Below, piece by piece: positions 26,004 through 34,150 of a DNA stretch of 64,000 nt (position 1 is its first letter; each line of letters starts with the position of its first letter). The stretch comes from Candidatus Melainabacteria bacterium (GTDB lineage: Bacteria; Cyanobacteriota; Vampirovibrionia; Obscuribacterales; Obscuribacteraceae), in NCBI GenBank assembly GCA_003963305.1, contig RXJR01000006.1, positions 118,818 to 182,817 on the forward strand, written 5' to 3'. Under the pieces are notes generated by a model. The model searched no databases, was not told the origin of the DNA, and saw nothing but the letters and a program-made list of their open reading frames with translations. Both the position numbers and the translations under genes were made by a program.

Positions 26004-27372
26004 TCTTTTGACGACACTGATCATTGCCATGTCGGTGCTTTATCTGGTGCGCCTGGCGGCGGGATACATTCAAACAGTCCAATTAACAGACGAAGTCTAT
26101 GACGAAATGCTGCTCAATTCTGTAGACTCGCTGGCAGGCTGGCTCGATGCAAGCGCAAAAGGTTTTGACATCAAGATTTCGTCGGCAAGTTCCGCAATTC
26201 TTACTCACAACAATATCGATAAGTACTTCTATGAAGTCTTTGACGCGGAAGGAAAACGACTTACCGGCAACACAAATTTAATAGATAATGAAACTGCGCT
26301 GCGCAGTCTTGTAAAAAGCGGACCTAAAACAACTCGTGTAGAAAACAGCGATGTCCGGATAATGGCGGCTGATGTTCCACTGACCCGAGACCAGCTAAAG
26401 TCAGTGACGATCGTACTCGCCGAAACATTAAATGCTCGCAAAAGATTCTTCGAAAAGACTTTCGTCGCAATTGCAATCACGCAATTTCTTGCTATGTCAC
26501 TCAGTATCGCCTGTGTTTATCTCTTCGTCTCAAAAGCATTCTTACCGTTCAAAAAATTAAAACAGAACATAACCGAAAGAGATACCAGCCGATTTGCCCA
26601 GCTTCCAGAAGCTGGCGCGCCCGCGGAAATGGCACCGTTTCTCGCTGAATTCAACAAAATGTGCGCCGCGATCGAGCAAGACGTGCGCTCGCGAGAACGG
26701 TTCATCTCTAACGCCGCCCATCAACTCAGAACACCGCTTGCCGGGCTGAGAAATTACGCGAGCTTCGGATTGGAATTAGACAGCAAAGAGGAACTTAAAG
26801 ACGTTGTCCTCAGAATAGATAAGGGACTGAGTGGTCTGACTCGGCTGGTCAATCAGCTGCTGGCACTCGCTCGTGCTGAACGAGAGTATTTTATGCAGGA
26901 ACATTTCGAAAGAGTCGAGTTAAACAATATAGTGTCTCGCACGATATCGCTACTCGAACCCGAAGCCGTCAACAAAGGAATAGAGCTGTCTTGCGAACTA
27001 ACAACCGACTCGACATGGCTGTACGGGCACCCACTAGGTCTCGAACAGCTCGTCGCCAACCTGATCGAAAATGCCATTGCATACTCACCAAATGGTGGCG
27101 AGGTAATTATTCGAACCGGGGGCGGTCCACAAATAGTTTTTATTGTTGAAGATGGCGGACCGGGCATTCCAGCAGAAGAGAGAGAAAGAATTTTTGAACG
27201 GTTTTATCGGATTCGAGGCAGCGCTGGAAGCGGTAGCGGTCTTGGATTGTCGATAGTCAAGGAAGTGGCCACCTGCCATCAGGCGGAAGTGACTATAGAA
27301 GACGGCAACAACAATAAGGGCACTCGATTTACCGTCAAGTTCCACGAAAAAACCGCAAGTTCGCAACTATGA
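25981..27372 (+). CDS. Sensor histidine kinase
   Basis: 463 residues, partner of the response regulator it overlaps. Transmembrane helices at ~8-26 and ~160-182 flank a periplasmic sensor of about 130 residues that resembles the 2CSK-N type region of TctE/QseC kinases. A HAMP linker (FLPFKKLKQNI...) leads to the dimerisation helix with phospho-His247 in NAAHQLRTPLAGL. The ATPase domain has NLIENAIAYSPNGGEV (N box), VEDGGPGIP (G1), an F box in IFERFYRI and GSGLGLSIVKEV (G2). All catalytic motifs are intact. The signal sensed is unknown. Confidence 0.93.
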   Translation: MKMSIRSSLLTTLIIAMSVLYLVRLAAGYIQTVQLTDEVYDEMLLNSVDSLAGWLDASAKGFDIKISSASSAILTHNNIDKYFYEVFDAEGKRLTGNTNLIDNETALRSLVKSGPKTTRVENSDVRIMAADVPLTRDQLKSVTIVLAETLNARKRFFEKTFVAIAITQFLAMSLSIACVYLFVSKAFLPFKKLKQNITERDTSRFAQLPEAGAPAEMAPFLAEFNKMCAAIEQDVRSRERFISNAAHQLRTPLAGLRNYASFGLELDSKEELKDVVLRIDKGLSGLTRLVNQLLALARAEREYFMQEHFERVELNNIVSRTISLLEPEAVNKGIELSCELTTDSTWLYGHPLGLEQLVANLIENAIAYSPNGGEVIIRTGGGPQIVFIVEDGGPGIPAEERERIFERFYRIRGSAGSGSGLGLSIVKEVATCHQAEVTIEDGNNNKGTRFTVKFHEKTASSQL

Positions 27373-27484
27373 ACTTGTGATTGCAAGGAAACTGCAAGCT
27401 AATTACCAGTTAGATGACAGCTTGACAGCTAAACTGTATTTTATTGAGACACCGTTAGTTGCTCCCACTCAAGAGGTGCTTGCG

Positions 27485-27709
27485 ATGAGAAATATTTACC
27501 AAGAATGGGTTTGCACTCAGTGCGATACCGTAATCGGTGAACACAATTGCTGCGAAGAATCGATTACAAATATTCCACAGCCGCCGGAGTCCAGCTGCCC
27601 AGGCTGTTCGGCATCGAATGAAAAGTTTGCTTTGTTTGCAAAGGTAATTTTAGACCTGGTGGATACAAACACCATCTGGTTGTATGAACCTCAACCCGTG
27701 TGCGCCTGA
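27485..27709 (+). CDS. Small cysteine-rich protein, probably zinc-binding
   Basis: 74 residues from ATG 27485, with GAGGTG 7 bases upstream; the frame is open from GTG 27377 but that start has no ribosome-binding site. Six cysteines, the four in WVCTQCDTVIGEHNCC and two in SCPGC, look like a zinc ribbon (CxxC...CxxC). It has no signal peptide. I do not recognise the family. It lies between the two-component system and the GGDEF gene, 25 bases upstream of the latter, so it is likely transcribed with it. Confidence 0.6.
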   Translation: MRNIYQEWVCTQCDTVIGEHNCCEESITNIPQPPESSCPGCSASNEKFALFAKVILDLVDTNTIWLYEPQPVCA

Positions 27710-27734
27710 CTAAACTTTTAGAAGGAGTCTGATC

Positions 27735-28376
27735 ATGAACGCAATGGTGCAGCAAAATTCCGCAAGCGAGAACAACTTGAGTGTTTTGAAGGTCGCTCAA
27801 GCTCGGGCAAAACGCCTCAGTAGAGAAGATATGCTTGCGAAAAGAATCAAGGAACTCGAGGCCTTAAATGCTCAACTCGAATCTCTGGTGAGCACCGACC
27901 CACTGACAGGATTGCTGAATCGTAGGGGACTAGAACAGTCGCTAGCCAGAACGATGGCAGAGTCCAATCGCAAAGCCATCTATTCTGTTGTGGCACTTCT
28001 AGACCTGGATTCATTCAAACGTATCAATGACCAATATGGACATTCTGCAGGGGACGAAGTTCTAAAAACGGTCGCCCAAACAATAAAGGAAAACGTTCGA
28101 GCAATTGATTCGGTCGCAAGAATCGGAGGTGATGAGTTCGTCATTTTAATGCCGTCAACATGCTTGTACGAAGGCACTAGAGTCGCCGAACGGATCAGGC
28201 AAGCAATTGCAAATCTAAACTTGTATCCCGACGATGAGGGGCGTGTCGTAACGACTAGCATCGGAATCGAAAGACTGCCGTTAGGTCCGTCGACAGTTCA
28301 AGCGGTCGTCACAGCCACAGAGTCAGCGTTACACACAAGCAAAACCATAGGAAAAAACTGTGTTTCGGTCGCATGA
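27735..28376 (+). CDS. GGDEF diguanylate cyclase
   Basis: 213 residues with an excellent ribosome-binding site (AGAAGGAG). Residues ~25-52 form a coiled coil (AKRIKELEALNAQLESLV), followed by a GGDEF domain: STDPLTGLLNRRGLEQSL, LLDLDSFKRINDQYGHSAGD, and the catalytic RIGGDEF, all intact, so it should make cyclic di-GMP from two GTP. There is no RxxD inhibitory site in the usual place before GGDEF (AIDSVARIGGDEF). It has no membrane or sensor domain; activity would be set by dimerisation through the coiled coil or by partners. Position after the two-component system suggests a signalling unit. Confidence 0.93.
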   Translation: MNAMVQQNSASENNLSVLKVAQARAKRLSREDMLAKRIKELEALNAQLESLVSTDPLTGLLNRRGLEQSLARTMAESNRKAIYSVVALLDLDSFKRINDQYGHSAGDEVLKTVAQTIKENVRAIDSVARIGGDEFVILMPSTCLYEGTRVAERIRQAIANLNLYPDDEGRVVTTSIGIERLPLGPSTVQAVVTATESALHTSKTIGKNCVSVA

Positions 28377-28429
28377 CATGGTTGATGCCGAACCGGCTTT
28401 TGACGATCAAATATCAGGAGGGAATTGCG

Positions 28430-28639
28430 ATGCCTGTTAGAAAACTGAAAAAACAACTCCGAACCATGCTGCAATTCAATAAGAAGTTGAGAAAGCAAGA
28501 CATCATGCGAATTCGCGATTGGATTCTGGAAGATGGAATCGTCAGCCGTGGCGAACGAAGAGTTATTAAAGACATACTCAATCGCAAGTTTTGCGAGAGC
28601 CCCGAAGAAATTCAACTAACATCACTGCTCGCGAAGTAA
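28430..28639 (+). CDS. Small basic helical protein, unknown
   Basis: 69 residues from ATG 28430, with a full AGGAGG 8 bases upstream; the frame opens at 28373, overlapping the GGDEF stop, but the internal ATG has far better initiation signals. The product is basic and helical (MPVRKLKKQLRTMLQFNKKL, ending EEIQLTSLLAK) without Cys or hydrophobic segment. No family recognised. It probably shares the transcript of the diguanylate cyclase. Confidence 0.65.
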   Translation: MPVRKLKKQLRTMLQFNKKLRKQDIMRIRDWILEDGIVSRGERRVIKDILNRKFCESPEEIQLTSLLAK

Positions 28640-28861
28640 ACGGGAGAATCATGACACGTACTCAGGCGCCCGTTTTGATGACTTGATTCAGCGGCTTCGT
28701 GAGAAAGCTGATGCGGAAGGGATTCCTCGACAAGAACTACAAGCCGGCGCTAGCTCGTTGAGGAGCGTTTGTTTGACCATATGCCGTGGCAAGTAATGCG
28801 TAAGGCGTCAAGCGATTAACGGAATCGCGGTTTGACTAAGCTGAACTGAGCGAGGTGAAGA

Positions 28862-29614
28862 ATGCCGCGATTTGAGTTTATTGAAGGTTCTTCAAAAAAG
28901 TTTTACGAGATCAGTTTGCGTGAATCGTCGATTACGATACGATTCGGCAAAATTGGCACAGAGGGACAGCAAAACTTTAAGGTGTTTGACACGCCACAAG
29001 AAGCGAAAAAAGAATATGAAAGTCTGATCTCTCAGAAAACCAAGAAAGGCTATGTAAAAGTTTCAGATGAAGTTGCAGCCGTTAAAGATGCGGGCGATCA
29101 GGCTTCAAAGAAAGAATTGTCGAAGCAGGAATTCTGGGCTCTTATCGATCAAAGTAAACGTGCAACGGAGGACGTCGAAGAGCAGTTAGAGAAGCTCCGA
29201 GAGATGCTTGGTCGATTGAGTGCGGACGAGATTTTATCTTTTGATATGCGCTTCAACGAAGCAATGCGTGATGCGTACCGCTGGGATCTGTGGGGTGCAG
29301 CATACATAATAAATGGTGGATGCAGTGACGATGGTTTTGACTATTTTCTTGGTTGGTTAATAGCCCAGGGGCAAAAGTACTATGAGGCTGCTCTTGCCGA
29401 TCCAAACAATGCGGGTAGCAAAGTCGAACCAGGTGATTTTGTAGAGTGCGAGGACATCATGTACGTCGCTGCTGAAGCATACGAAAGCTTGACCGGCAAA
29501 AATGACTTCACCGATGTCGCGGTAAACGTACAGCGAGAAATTCAGGGCGAATCATGGGAAGAAGAGCATGTAGATAAACTGTTTCCAAAACTCGCTAAGA
29601 AATTCTCGCAGTAA
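28862..29614 (+). CDS. WGR domain-DUF4240 fusion protein
   Basis: 250 residues. Residues 1-75 form a WGR domain (MPRFEFIEGSSKKFYEI, FGKIGTEG, KKGYVKVS), close to that of the protein at 4283. After a Lys/Glu linker, residues ~92-230 fit DUF4240: FWALIDQSKRATEDVEEQLE, FDMRFNEAMRDAYRWDLWGA, AYIINGGCSDDGFDYFLGWL, and FVECEDIMYVAAEAYE. DUF4240 domains are small helical domains of unknown activity, often in polymorphic-toxin or immunity-type contexts. The 222 bases upstream hold no gene. The start has GCGAGGTG before ATG 28862. Two WGR fusions with different unknown domains in one window suggest a family of modular adaptors. Confidence 0.85.
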   Translation: MPRFEFIEGSSKKFYEISLRESSITIRFGKIGTEGQQNFKVFDTPQEAKKEYESLISQKTKKGYVKVSDEVAAVKDAGDQASKKELSKQEFWALIDQSKRATEDVEEQLEKLREMLGRLSADEILSFDMRFNEAMRDAYRWDLWGAAYIINGGCSDDGFDYFLGWLIAQGQKYYEAALADPNNAGSKVEPGDFVECEDIMYVAAEAYESLTGKNDFTDVAVNVQREIQGESWEEEHVDKLFPKLAKKFSQ

Positions 29615-29645
29615 CGGCTTCTCAACTGAAGGGAGGCGAGTTAAA

Positions 29646-30377
29646 TCACCTCCGGCTTCCGTAGCGGCTGTTTCTCTGAGCAGCCAGCGCACCTTCAAGC
29701 GATAAGGAGGGATCTTCACTTGCAGCTTGCGCCATGTAGCCATTCAAGTAAGTGCCACCAAGCAGCACGGCGCCAAGCAGTATCAAAGCGATGCTGGTAT
29801 ACAACTGGCTCTTGTCGGTCTGCAATACATCAGGGTCAAGCACTGATTTGTCTGGATGATCTTTGTCAAAGCGAACTTTGATCGGCTTGTACTTCATACC
29901 GAACGTAGTTCCTTCGGTCAAAGCCGACATCATTTCCTTATCAAAAGCAGAATTATCAATTGCACCGGCGGCGTTCCGCTTTACCTCGAATTTTTTCATC
30001 AGTTCGTCAGTGCTCAGCTTCTCGATTTCAGGTTGACGAAAAGTCAAAGCTCGTATGTAACTTAAGCAAGGACCACCATGCTTTTCACCTGAGTACTCTC
30101 TGCCGTTGACAGTGTAAGTGTACTTCGCGTACGGAGTCACAATCGGCAGGAATTTACCAACAAACGCCATGCTGGCACCCTGGTCGACAATCTGTTCCAA
30201 CTTCCCTTGCGTGGTTGGCCAGGCTGCGCTATTGGAAATGTCCTGGTTGTCCATGATGTAGGCGATGAATGCGACAACGCCTATCAGAATGATGCCACCG
30301 AAAATGATTTTGACGCCAGAGTCACCGATGCTGTAATGAACGTCTTGTGCTACTTGTGCGTGACTTCTACCATACAT
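29646..30377 (-). CDS. DUF3592-like membrane protein
   Basis: 243 residues with transmembrane helices at ~22-42 and ~192-214 and a large domain between them that should be outside the cytoplasm. AAWPTTQGKLEQI at the start of this domain, YAKYTYTVNGREYSG and the VRFDKDHPDKSVLDP segment match the DUF3592 pattern (W P ... Y.Y.V.G..Y.G ... Y.P..P..S.L.P). The middle carries an insertion of ~50 residues not usual for the family. Function unknown. Upstream of its start lie the 48-bp repeats. Confidence 0.75.
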   Translation of the reverse strand: MYGRSHAQVAQDVHYSIGDSGVKIIFGGIILIGVVAFIAYIMDNQDISNSAAWPTTQGKLEQIVDQGASMAFVGKFLPIVTPYAKYTYTVNGREYSGEKHGGPCLSYIRALTFRQPEIEKLSTDELMKKFEVKRNAAGAIDNSAFDKEMMSALTEGTTFGMKYKPIKVRFDKDHPDKSVLDPDVLQTDKSQLYTSIALILLGAVLLGGTYLNGYMAQAASEDPSLSLEGALAAQRNSRYGSRR

Positions 30378-30530
30378 AATTCGTCTCTCCCGCTAGTGTT
30401 CTTCCGTGGCTTCATCTTCGTGATCAGTTGTGGTTTTTTAGTGTCCTTTTCCGCTCCAATAATGAATAGTTCCTTAAAGCCGACGCCCCAAACTTGCACG
30501 AACCGAGACACCATATTTAGTTGCATAAAG

Positions 30531-30690
30531 CGCACCCGTCCCGGGTGCACAATCACACGCATAATTGAAGCCAGTAAGCGCACCCGTCCCTGGTGCACAA
30601 TCGCACTCATAATCGAAGCCAGTAAACGCACCCGTCCCGGGTGCACCTTCGCATTCACCTCGTAGACACGGAGCGCACCCGTCCCGGGTG
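30531..30690. repeat. Four 48-bp direct repeats, each with a 17-bp palindrome
   Basis: Copies start at 30531, 30579, 30627 and 30674 (spacings 48, 48, 47). Each begins CGCACCCGTCCCGGGTGCAC, in which GCACCCG and CGGGTGC form a 7-bp inverted repeat around TCC; copy 2 has one mismatch in the stem and copy 4 one at its edge. The palindromic 20 bases are better conserved than the rest of the unit, and differences between copies are non-synonymous in every frame, so this is a DNA- or RNA-level element rather than coding sequence. A 20-mer differing at only two positions lies at 2238-2257, so the motif may be dispersed in the genome. Confidence 0.9.
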
Positions 30691-30814
30691 AACGTCATCG
30701 GTAACTATTCAATTGTGGAAGCCGTGACACCAGATGCAATCAAACTGCTATCTTGGCAGGTTATTCCCATCTGTCGATGCTTCAGACTGCTATTCAGATA
30801 AAATAGAGCGGCGT

Positions 30815-30909
30815 GCATCCCAGTTAACCCAAACTACCGCATCCCAGTAAACCCAAGCTACCGCATCCCAATCAACCCAAACTACCGCATCCCAACAAAG
30901 CCAACGCAC
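30815..30909. repeat. Four 24-bp tandem repeats immediately before the methyltransferase start
   Basis: Copies start at 30815, 30839, 30863 and 30887. The consensus is GCATCCCAGTAAACCCAAAC plus TACC; the last copy is degenerate and ends at the ATG at 30910. Together with the 48-bp block this makes the 532-base gap between the DUF3592 and methyltransferase genes unusually repetitive. A TAAAAT at 30799-30804 could be a -10 box, in which case the repeats would be the 5' leader. Confidence 0.85.
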
Positions 30910-32535
30910 ATGTCATTAACCAAACAAGACAAAGCCGATCTCCGCGCCACGATATTTCGCCATCTTGACGGCATAGCTACTGCTCCAACCGCATACACGC
31001 TGCTTGAACGCGGCGTACTGGAACACCTGCTCGAACAGAAGAAAGCAGACGTCACGGAACTCGCGGAAAAGTTTCGCGCCAACGAGGGCTATCTTAACGT
31101 TGCCCTGCGCCTACTGGCATCTCAAGGTTGGCTCGATGCTGAAGTCGACAACAAAAACAATCGCGTCCAATACAGCGTGAACGCCCGAAGCGCCACTGCC
31201 TTCGAACACTGTCGCTTGTATAAAGATGTCGTGTCGCTGCTTCGCCATTCCGGTCAGTTTCACAGGCGCAAGTTCGAACGGGCTCCGTTCACTTTGCTGG
31301 AGACAATCTTCAAGAAGTATCGCGAGAATTATGGCATCGAATTTTCAAGCGACCCCGAAGTGTTATCCATTCAGCGCCAAATTTTGACGCACATCGAAGG
31401 TATTGCCATCGGTCCAACCGTTGTCTCCCTTGGCATGGGTGGCATGTTCCACAAGTACTTTATGGAGGCGTCGTTCAAACCTGAGGAATTCCACGAAGAC
31501 TCCGAAAGCTTCGACAAAATTCTTGATTTCTTTGCGTTTCTTGGATGGTTTGAAAAGAAAGCACAGACCTACCGCTTCACCGAAAAGGGGCTATTCTTTG
31601 CGCGCAGAGCCAGCGCTTATGGTGTAACCGTATCGTACATTCCGACCTTTCGAAACCTGGATGAGCTCATATTCGGCAATCCGGAAATTTTGACGAATAC
31701 CAAACCCGAGCTGCCGGAGTTGCATGTAGACCGCGAAATGAACGTGTGGGGAAGCGGCGGCGCCCACATGAGTTATTTCAAGAAAGTAGATGAAGTAATC
31801 ATCGATCTCTTCAACAGCCCTCTTGAGGAACAGCCTAAGGGAATTGTAGATATGGGCTGCGGAAACGGTGCATTTCTACAACACATTTTCGAAGTAATTT
31901 CGCAGCGCACTCGGCGCGGAGAAATGCTGGAAGACTATCCTTTGTTTCTCGTTGGCGCTGACTTCAACGAAGTTGCGCTCAAAGTCACCCGCGCCAATCT
32001 CACAAAAGCAGACATCTGGGCGAAAGTAACCTGGGGCAATATTGGAAGACCAGATTTACTGGCGCGCGACCTGCGAGACAACTACGGTATTGCCCTGGAA
32101 GATTTACTCAACGTCCGAACCTTCCTCGACCATAATCGTCCGTGGGAAGAACCATCCGCACCGCTAGCCGGTCGTACCAGCGCCTCATCTGGTGCCTATG
32201 CATTCCGAGGCAAACGCTTGAGCAACAATGAAGTGGAAGCGAGCCTATTGGAACATTTCCGCCGCTGGGAGCCATTTGTCCGGCGTTTCGGCCTTCTTGT
32301 TATTGAGCTGCACACCATAGCGCCAAAACTTGCCGCCGCAAATATCGGCGCCACTTCCGCCACCGCATATGATGCCACGCACGGCTATTCGGATCAATAC
32401 ATTCTGGAAGTTGATGTAGTCAATCAAATTGCCGCGGAAGCAGGTCTATTTCCAGACCCAGCTCACTTCTCGAAATTCCCTCATTCAGAACTGGCAACAG
32501 TCAGTATCAACCTGCTCAAGGGTTCTTCCAAATAA
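30910..32535 (+). CDS. SAM-dependent methyltransferase with winged-helix N-terminal domains
   Basis: 541 residues. Residues ~15-100 (LLERGVLEHLLEQKKADVTELAEKF... LRLLASQGWL) look like the dimerisation/winged-helix domain of O-methyltransferases, and a second similar unit appears near residues 150-240 (HIEGIAIGPTVVSLGMGGMF ... FFAFLGWFEKKAQTYRFTEKG). The Rossmann methyltransferase domain starts around 310 with the SAM motif VDMGCGNGAFL, followed by LVGADFNEVAL. VRTFLDHNRPW near residue 400 resembles, from memory, methyltransferases related to AprA of polyketide pathways. No polyketide synthase is nearby. No good ribosome-binding site is visible because the tandem repeats abut the ATG. Confidence 0.75.
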   Translation: MSLTKQDKADLRATIFRHLDGIATAPTAYTLLERGVLEHLLEQKKADVTELAEKFRANEGYLNVALRLLASQGWLDAEVDNKNNRVQYSVNARSATAFEHCRLYKDVVSLLRHSGQFHRRKFERAPFTLLETIFKKYRENYGIEFSSDPEVLSIQRQILTHIEGIAIGPTVVSLGMGGMFHKYFMEASFKPEEFHEDSESFDKILDFFAFLGWFEKKAQTYRFTEKGLFFARRASAYGVTVSYIPTFRNLDELIFGNPEILTNTKPELPELHVDREMNVWGSGGAHMSYFKKVDEVIIDLFNSPLEEQPKGIVDMGCGNGAFLQHIFEVISQRTRRGEMLEDYPLFLVGADFNEVALKVTRANLTKADIWAKVTWGNIGRPDLLARDLRDNYGIALEDLLNVRTFLDHNRPWEEPSAPLAGRTSASSGAYAFRGKRLSNNEVEASLLEHFRRWEPFVRRFGLLVIELHTIAPKLAAANIGATSATAYDATHGYSDQYILEVDVVNQIAAEAGLFPDPAHFSKFPHSELATVSINLLKGSSK

Positions 32536-32607
32536 GCGTTCAGTCAGCATCAGTCAGCTTGCTGGTTCAACAAAATAAGCAGTGCAAAAGTCCGTATCGG
32601 CCCTGAA

Positions 32608-32916
32608 TCAACGCAGCAATTGCATCTGCAATGAAATCAGTTCATGATTCACGGACTGATAAGCAGATTGCTTAGCGTTCAAACTCTTATGCAAATCATT
32701 TATGCTCCGTTTTAGTTCGAATATTTCACGCGATAGATCATCTGCCCGCGCTAACAAACTCTTTTCCCGAGCAATCAAGTCGTATTGAGCATCTCGGGAT
32801 TGACGCCAGCGTTCGTCTTCGTCATCAGCGCGGGCCACACTGATCACAAATATAGTCATCGCAGAAGAAATAACCGCAACTAAGATCAGCGGCAATATTT
32901 TAAAACCGGGTTTCAT
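32608..32916 (-). CDS. Small periplasmic coiled-coil protein
   Basis: 102 residues from ATG 32916, one base after the stop of the preceding gene on this strand (TAGTATG), so translation is coupled. A signal or anchor segment (residues 6-27, ILPLILVAVISSAMTIFVIS) is followed by a continuous heptad-type coiled coil (about residues 40-98) rich in Leu, Ser, Lys and Gln. No catalytic motif. It probably acts with the secreted two-module protein encoded before it. The family is not recognised. Confidence 0.65.
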   Translation of the reverse strand: MKPGFKILPLILVAVISSAMTIFVISVARADDEDERWRQSRDAQYDLIAREKSLLARADDLSREIFELKRSINDLHKSLNAKQSAYQSVNHELISLQMQLLR

Positions 32917-32917
32917 A

Positions 32918-34069
32918 CTAATTTTTAAACTCCAGTTTAGGCTGACCGAGTAAGTCAGGTCTCGGAATCTGCAGTGTTTTGCTCGGCATGGATGTGGTGG
33001 CGACCTGCTCACCTACAACATCAAGAGATGGCGCGGCCAGCCATGAAGAACCGCTTCCTGACTGCATAAAACCATAGGTAATTCGGTGTGCATTGGCAGG
33101 CACAGGTAGAACGACGGAATAGTTAGTCCATTCCGTGGTGCCTTTAATCGGACGACTTTCCATATTGTCAAACGCAAGCACTGAACCGCCGCCATCTACT
33201 CGCATCCACAATCCGCACCAGTCGCTGATGTCTTTAGTTTTTACGCTGCCACTGAAACGTAACTTCTTCCCACGATAGTCTTCGGCTCGAATGCGCTGAT
33301 AGAATGTCGCAAAACCACGCGGCGATTCAGCCGTTGCACTGATTCTCCCAGTTTTGGCGTCACGAAATAAATTCAAAGCATCGGCATCAATTGCGTAATC
33401 AGAACTCGAATGCGAGCTCCAATTCAATAAGTCGACACCTCTGACTTCGGCGCGACCGCTCTTAAACGTCAAGTCAGGTTTTTCCCCCAGACGCCCAGAA
33501 ACAGGAAACTTTTCCTCATCGACAGCCGATGCGGTTGTTTTGACATTTCTGGATACTGGTTCTAATGACAAATTGGAAATCCATGTTTTACCAGGTCCAG
33601 TCTGCGCACATCCAATCATCACTGAACAAGCGTTTTTCGGCACATCAAGAACTAGCGAATACTTTTTCCACGTGGAAGTGCCTTTAGCTGGATTCTTTTC
33701 CATGGTGCTCATTGAAAGCGGTGACTCGTCAGCATCTTCTACGACCATCCAGATACCTGACCAGTCGCGAATCTTCTCAGTCTTTAAGTACCCAGAGAAT
33801 CGCACACGCTCGCCGACATACTTTTCAGCTCTAAAATTCTGAAAGAGACCGAATTGATCCTTCGAATCCTGATCTGTCTGCAATTTGACAGAAGGGTGAT
33901 CTGCATATACGACACCCGGGTCTATGCTCACGGTGTGCGTTGGTCGAGTACGCCATTTTGTCCACCCATCTATGAACTCTGAGCTCTTCTCGCTAACCGC
34001 CCATGATGCTTGTGCACAGAAGAAAAAAATTGCGGCGACCGCAGCAATTCCAAATGCATTTTTATTCAA
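32918..34069 (-). CDS. Secreted protein with two tandem beta-sandwich modules
   Basis: 383 residues from TTG 34069, chosen because GGAG precedes it and the product then begins with a good signal peptide (MNKNAFGIAAVAAIFFF...ASWA); ATG 34090 is the alternative. The mature protein is a tandem duplication: each ~145-residue module has FRAE.Y.G...RFSG..KT, then I.DW.G.WM.V(E/D), MxxxPxKGTxxW..YSxVLxVPxxA, and a closing GxG.xW strand. This galactose-binding-like sandwich is recurrent in bacterial proteins, often fused to esterases or regulators; here it stands alone, duplicated. It may bind carbohydrate or a protein surface. Function unknown. Confidence 0.7.
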   Translation of the reverse strand: MNKNAFGIAAVAAIFFFCAQASWAVSEKSSEFIDGWTKWRTRPTHTVSIDPGVVYADHPSVKLQTDQDSKDQFGLFQNFRAEKYVGERVRFSGYLKTEKIRDWSGIWMVVEDADESPLSMSTMEKNPAKGTSTWKKYSLVLDVPKNACSVMIGCAQTGPGKTWISNLSLEPVSRNVKTTASAVDEEKFPVSGRLGEKPDLTFKSGRAEVRGVDLLNWSSHSSSDYAIDADALNLFRDAKTGRISATAESPRGFATFYQRIRAEDYRGKKLRFSGSVKTKDISDWCGLWMRVDGGGSVLAFDNMESRPIKGTTEWTNYSVVLPVPANAHRITYGFMQSGSGSSWLAAPSLDVVGEQVATTSMPSKTLQIPRPDLLGQPKLEFKN

Positions 34070-34101
34070 CAAGATTTCTCCAGATAACATTCTCAAACGT
34101 A

Positions 34102-34133
34102 AGCACGGTGCAAACAGATGTCTGCACCGTGCT
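34102..34133. terminator. Strong 11-bp hairpin between the BKACE gene and the secreted protein gene
   Basis: AGCACGGTGCA (34102-34112) and TGCACCGTGCT (34123-34133) are exact inverted repeats around a 10-base loop. On the minus strand it follows the BKACE stop by 17 bases. The bases after it (TTACGTTTGAGA) are only moderately T-rich, so termination may be partial; it could instead stabilise the upstream mRNA. Confidence 0.5.
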
Positions 34134-34150
34134 CAATCAAGCCAACAAGT

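Noticed and set aside
30474..30698. Cys-rich repeated peptide on the minus strand (units CAPGTGALTGFNYACD), like a multi-core RiPP precursor
   Set aside because: The 48-bp repeat is a multiple of three, so all frames give repeated peptides. Differences between copies change residues in every frame, and the conserved part is the DNA palindrome.
30531..30909. CRISPR array
   Set aside because: The repeats have no unique spacers of regular length, are adjacent or nearly so, and no cas genes are present.
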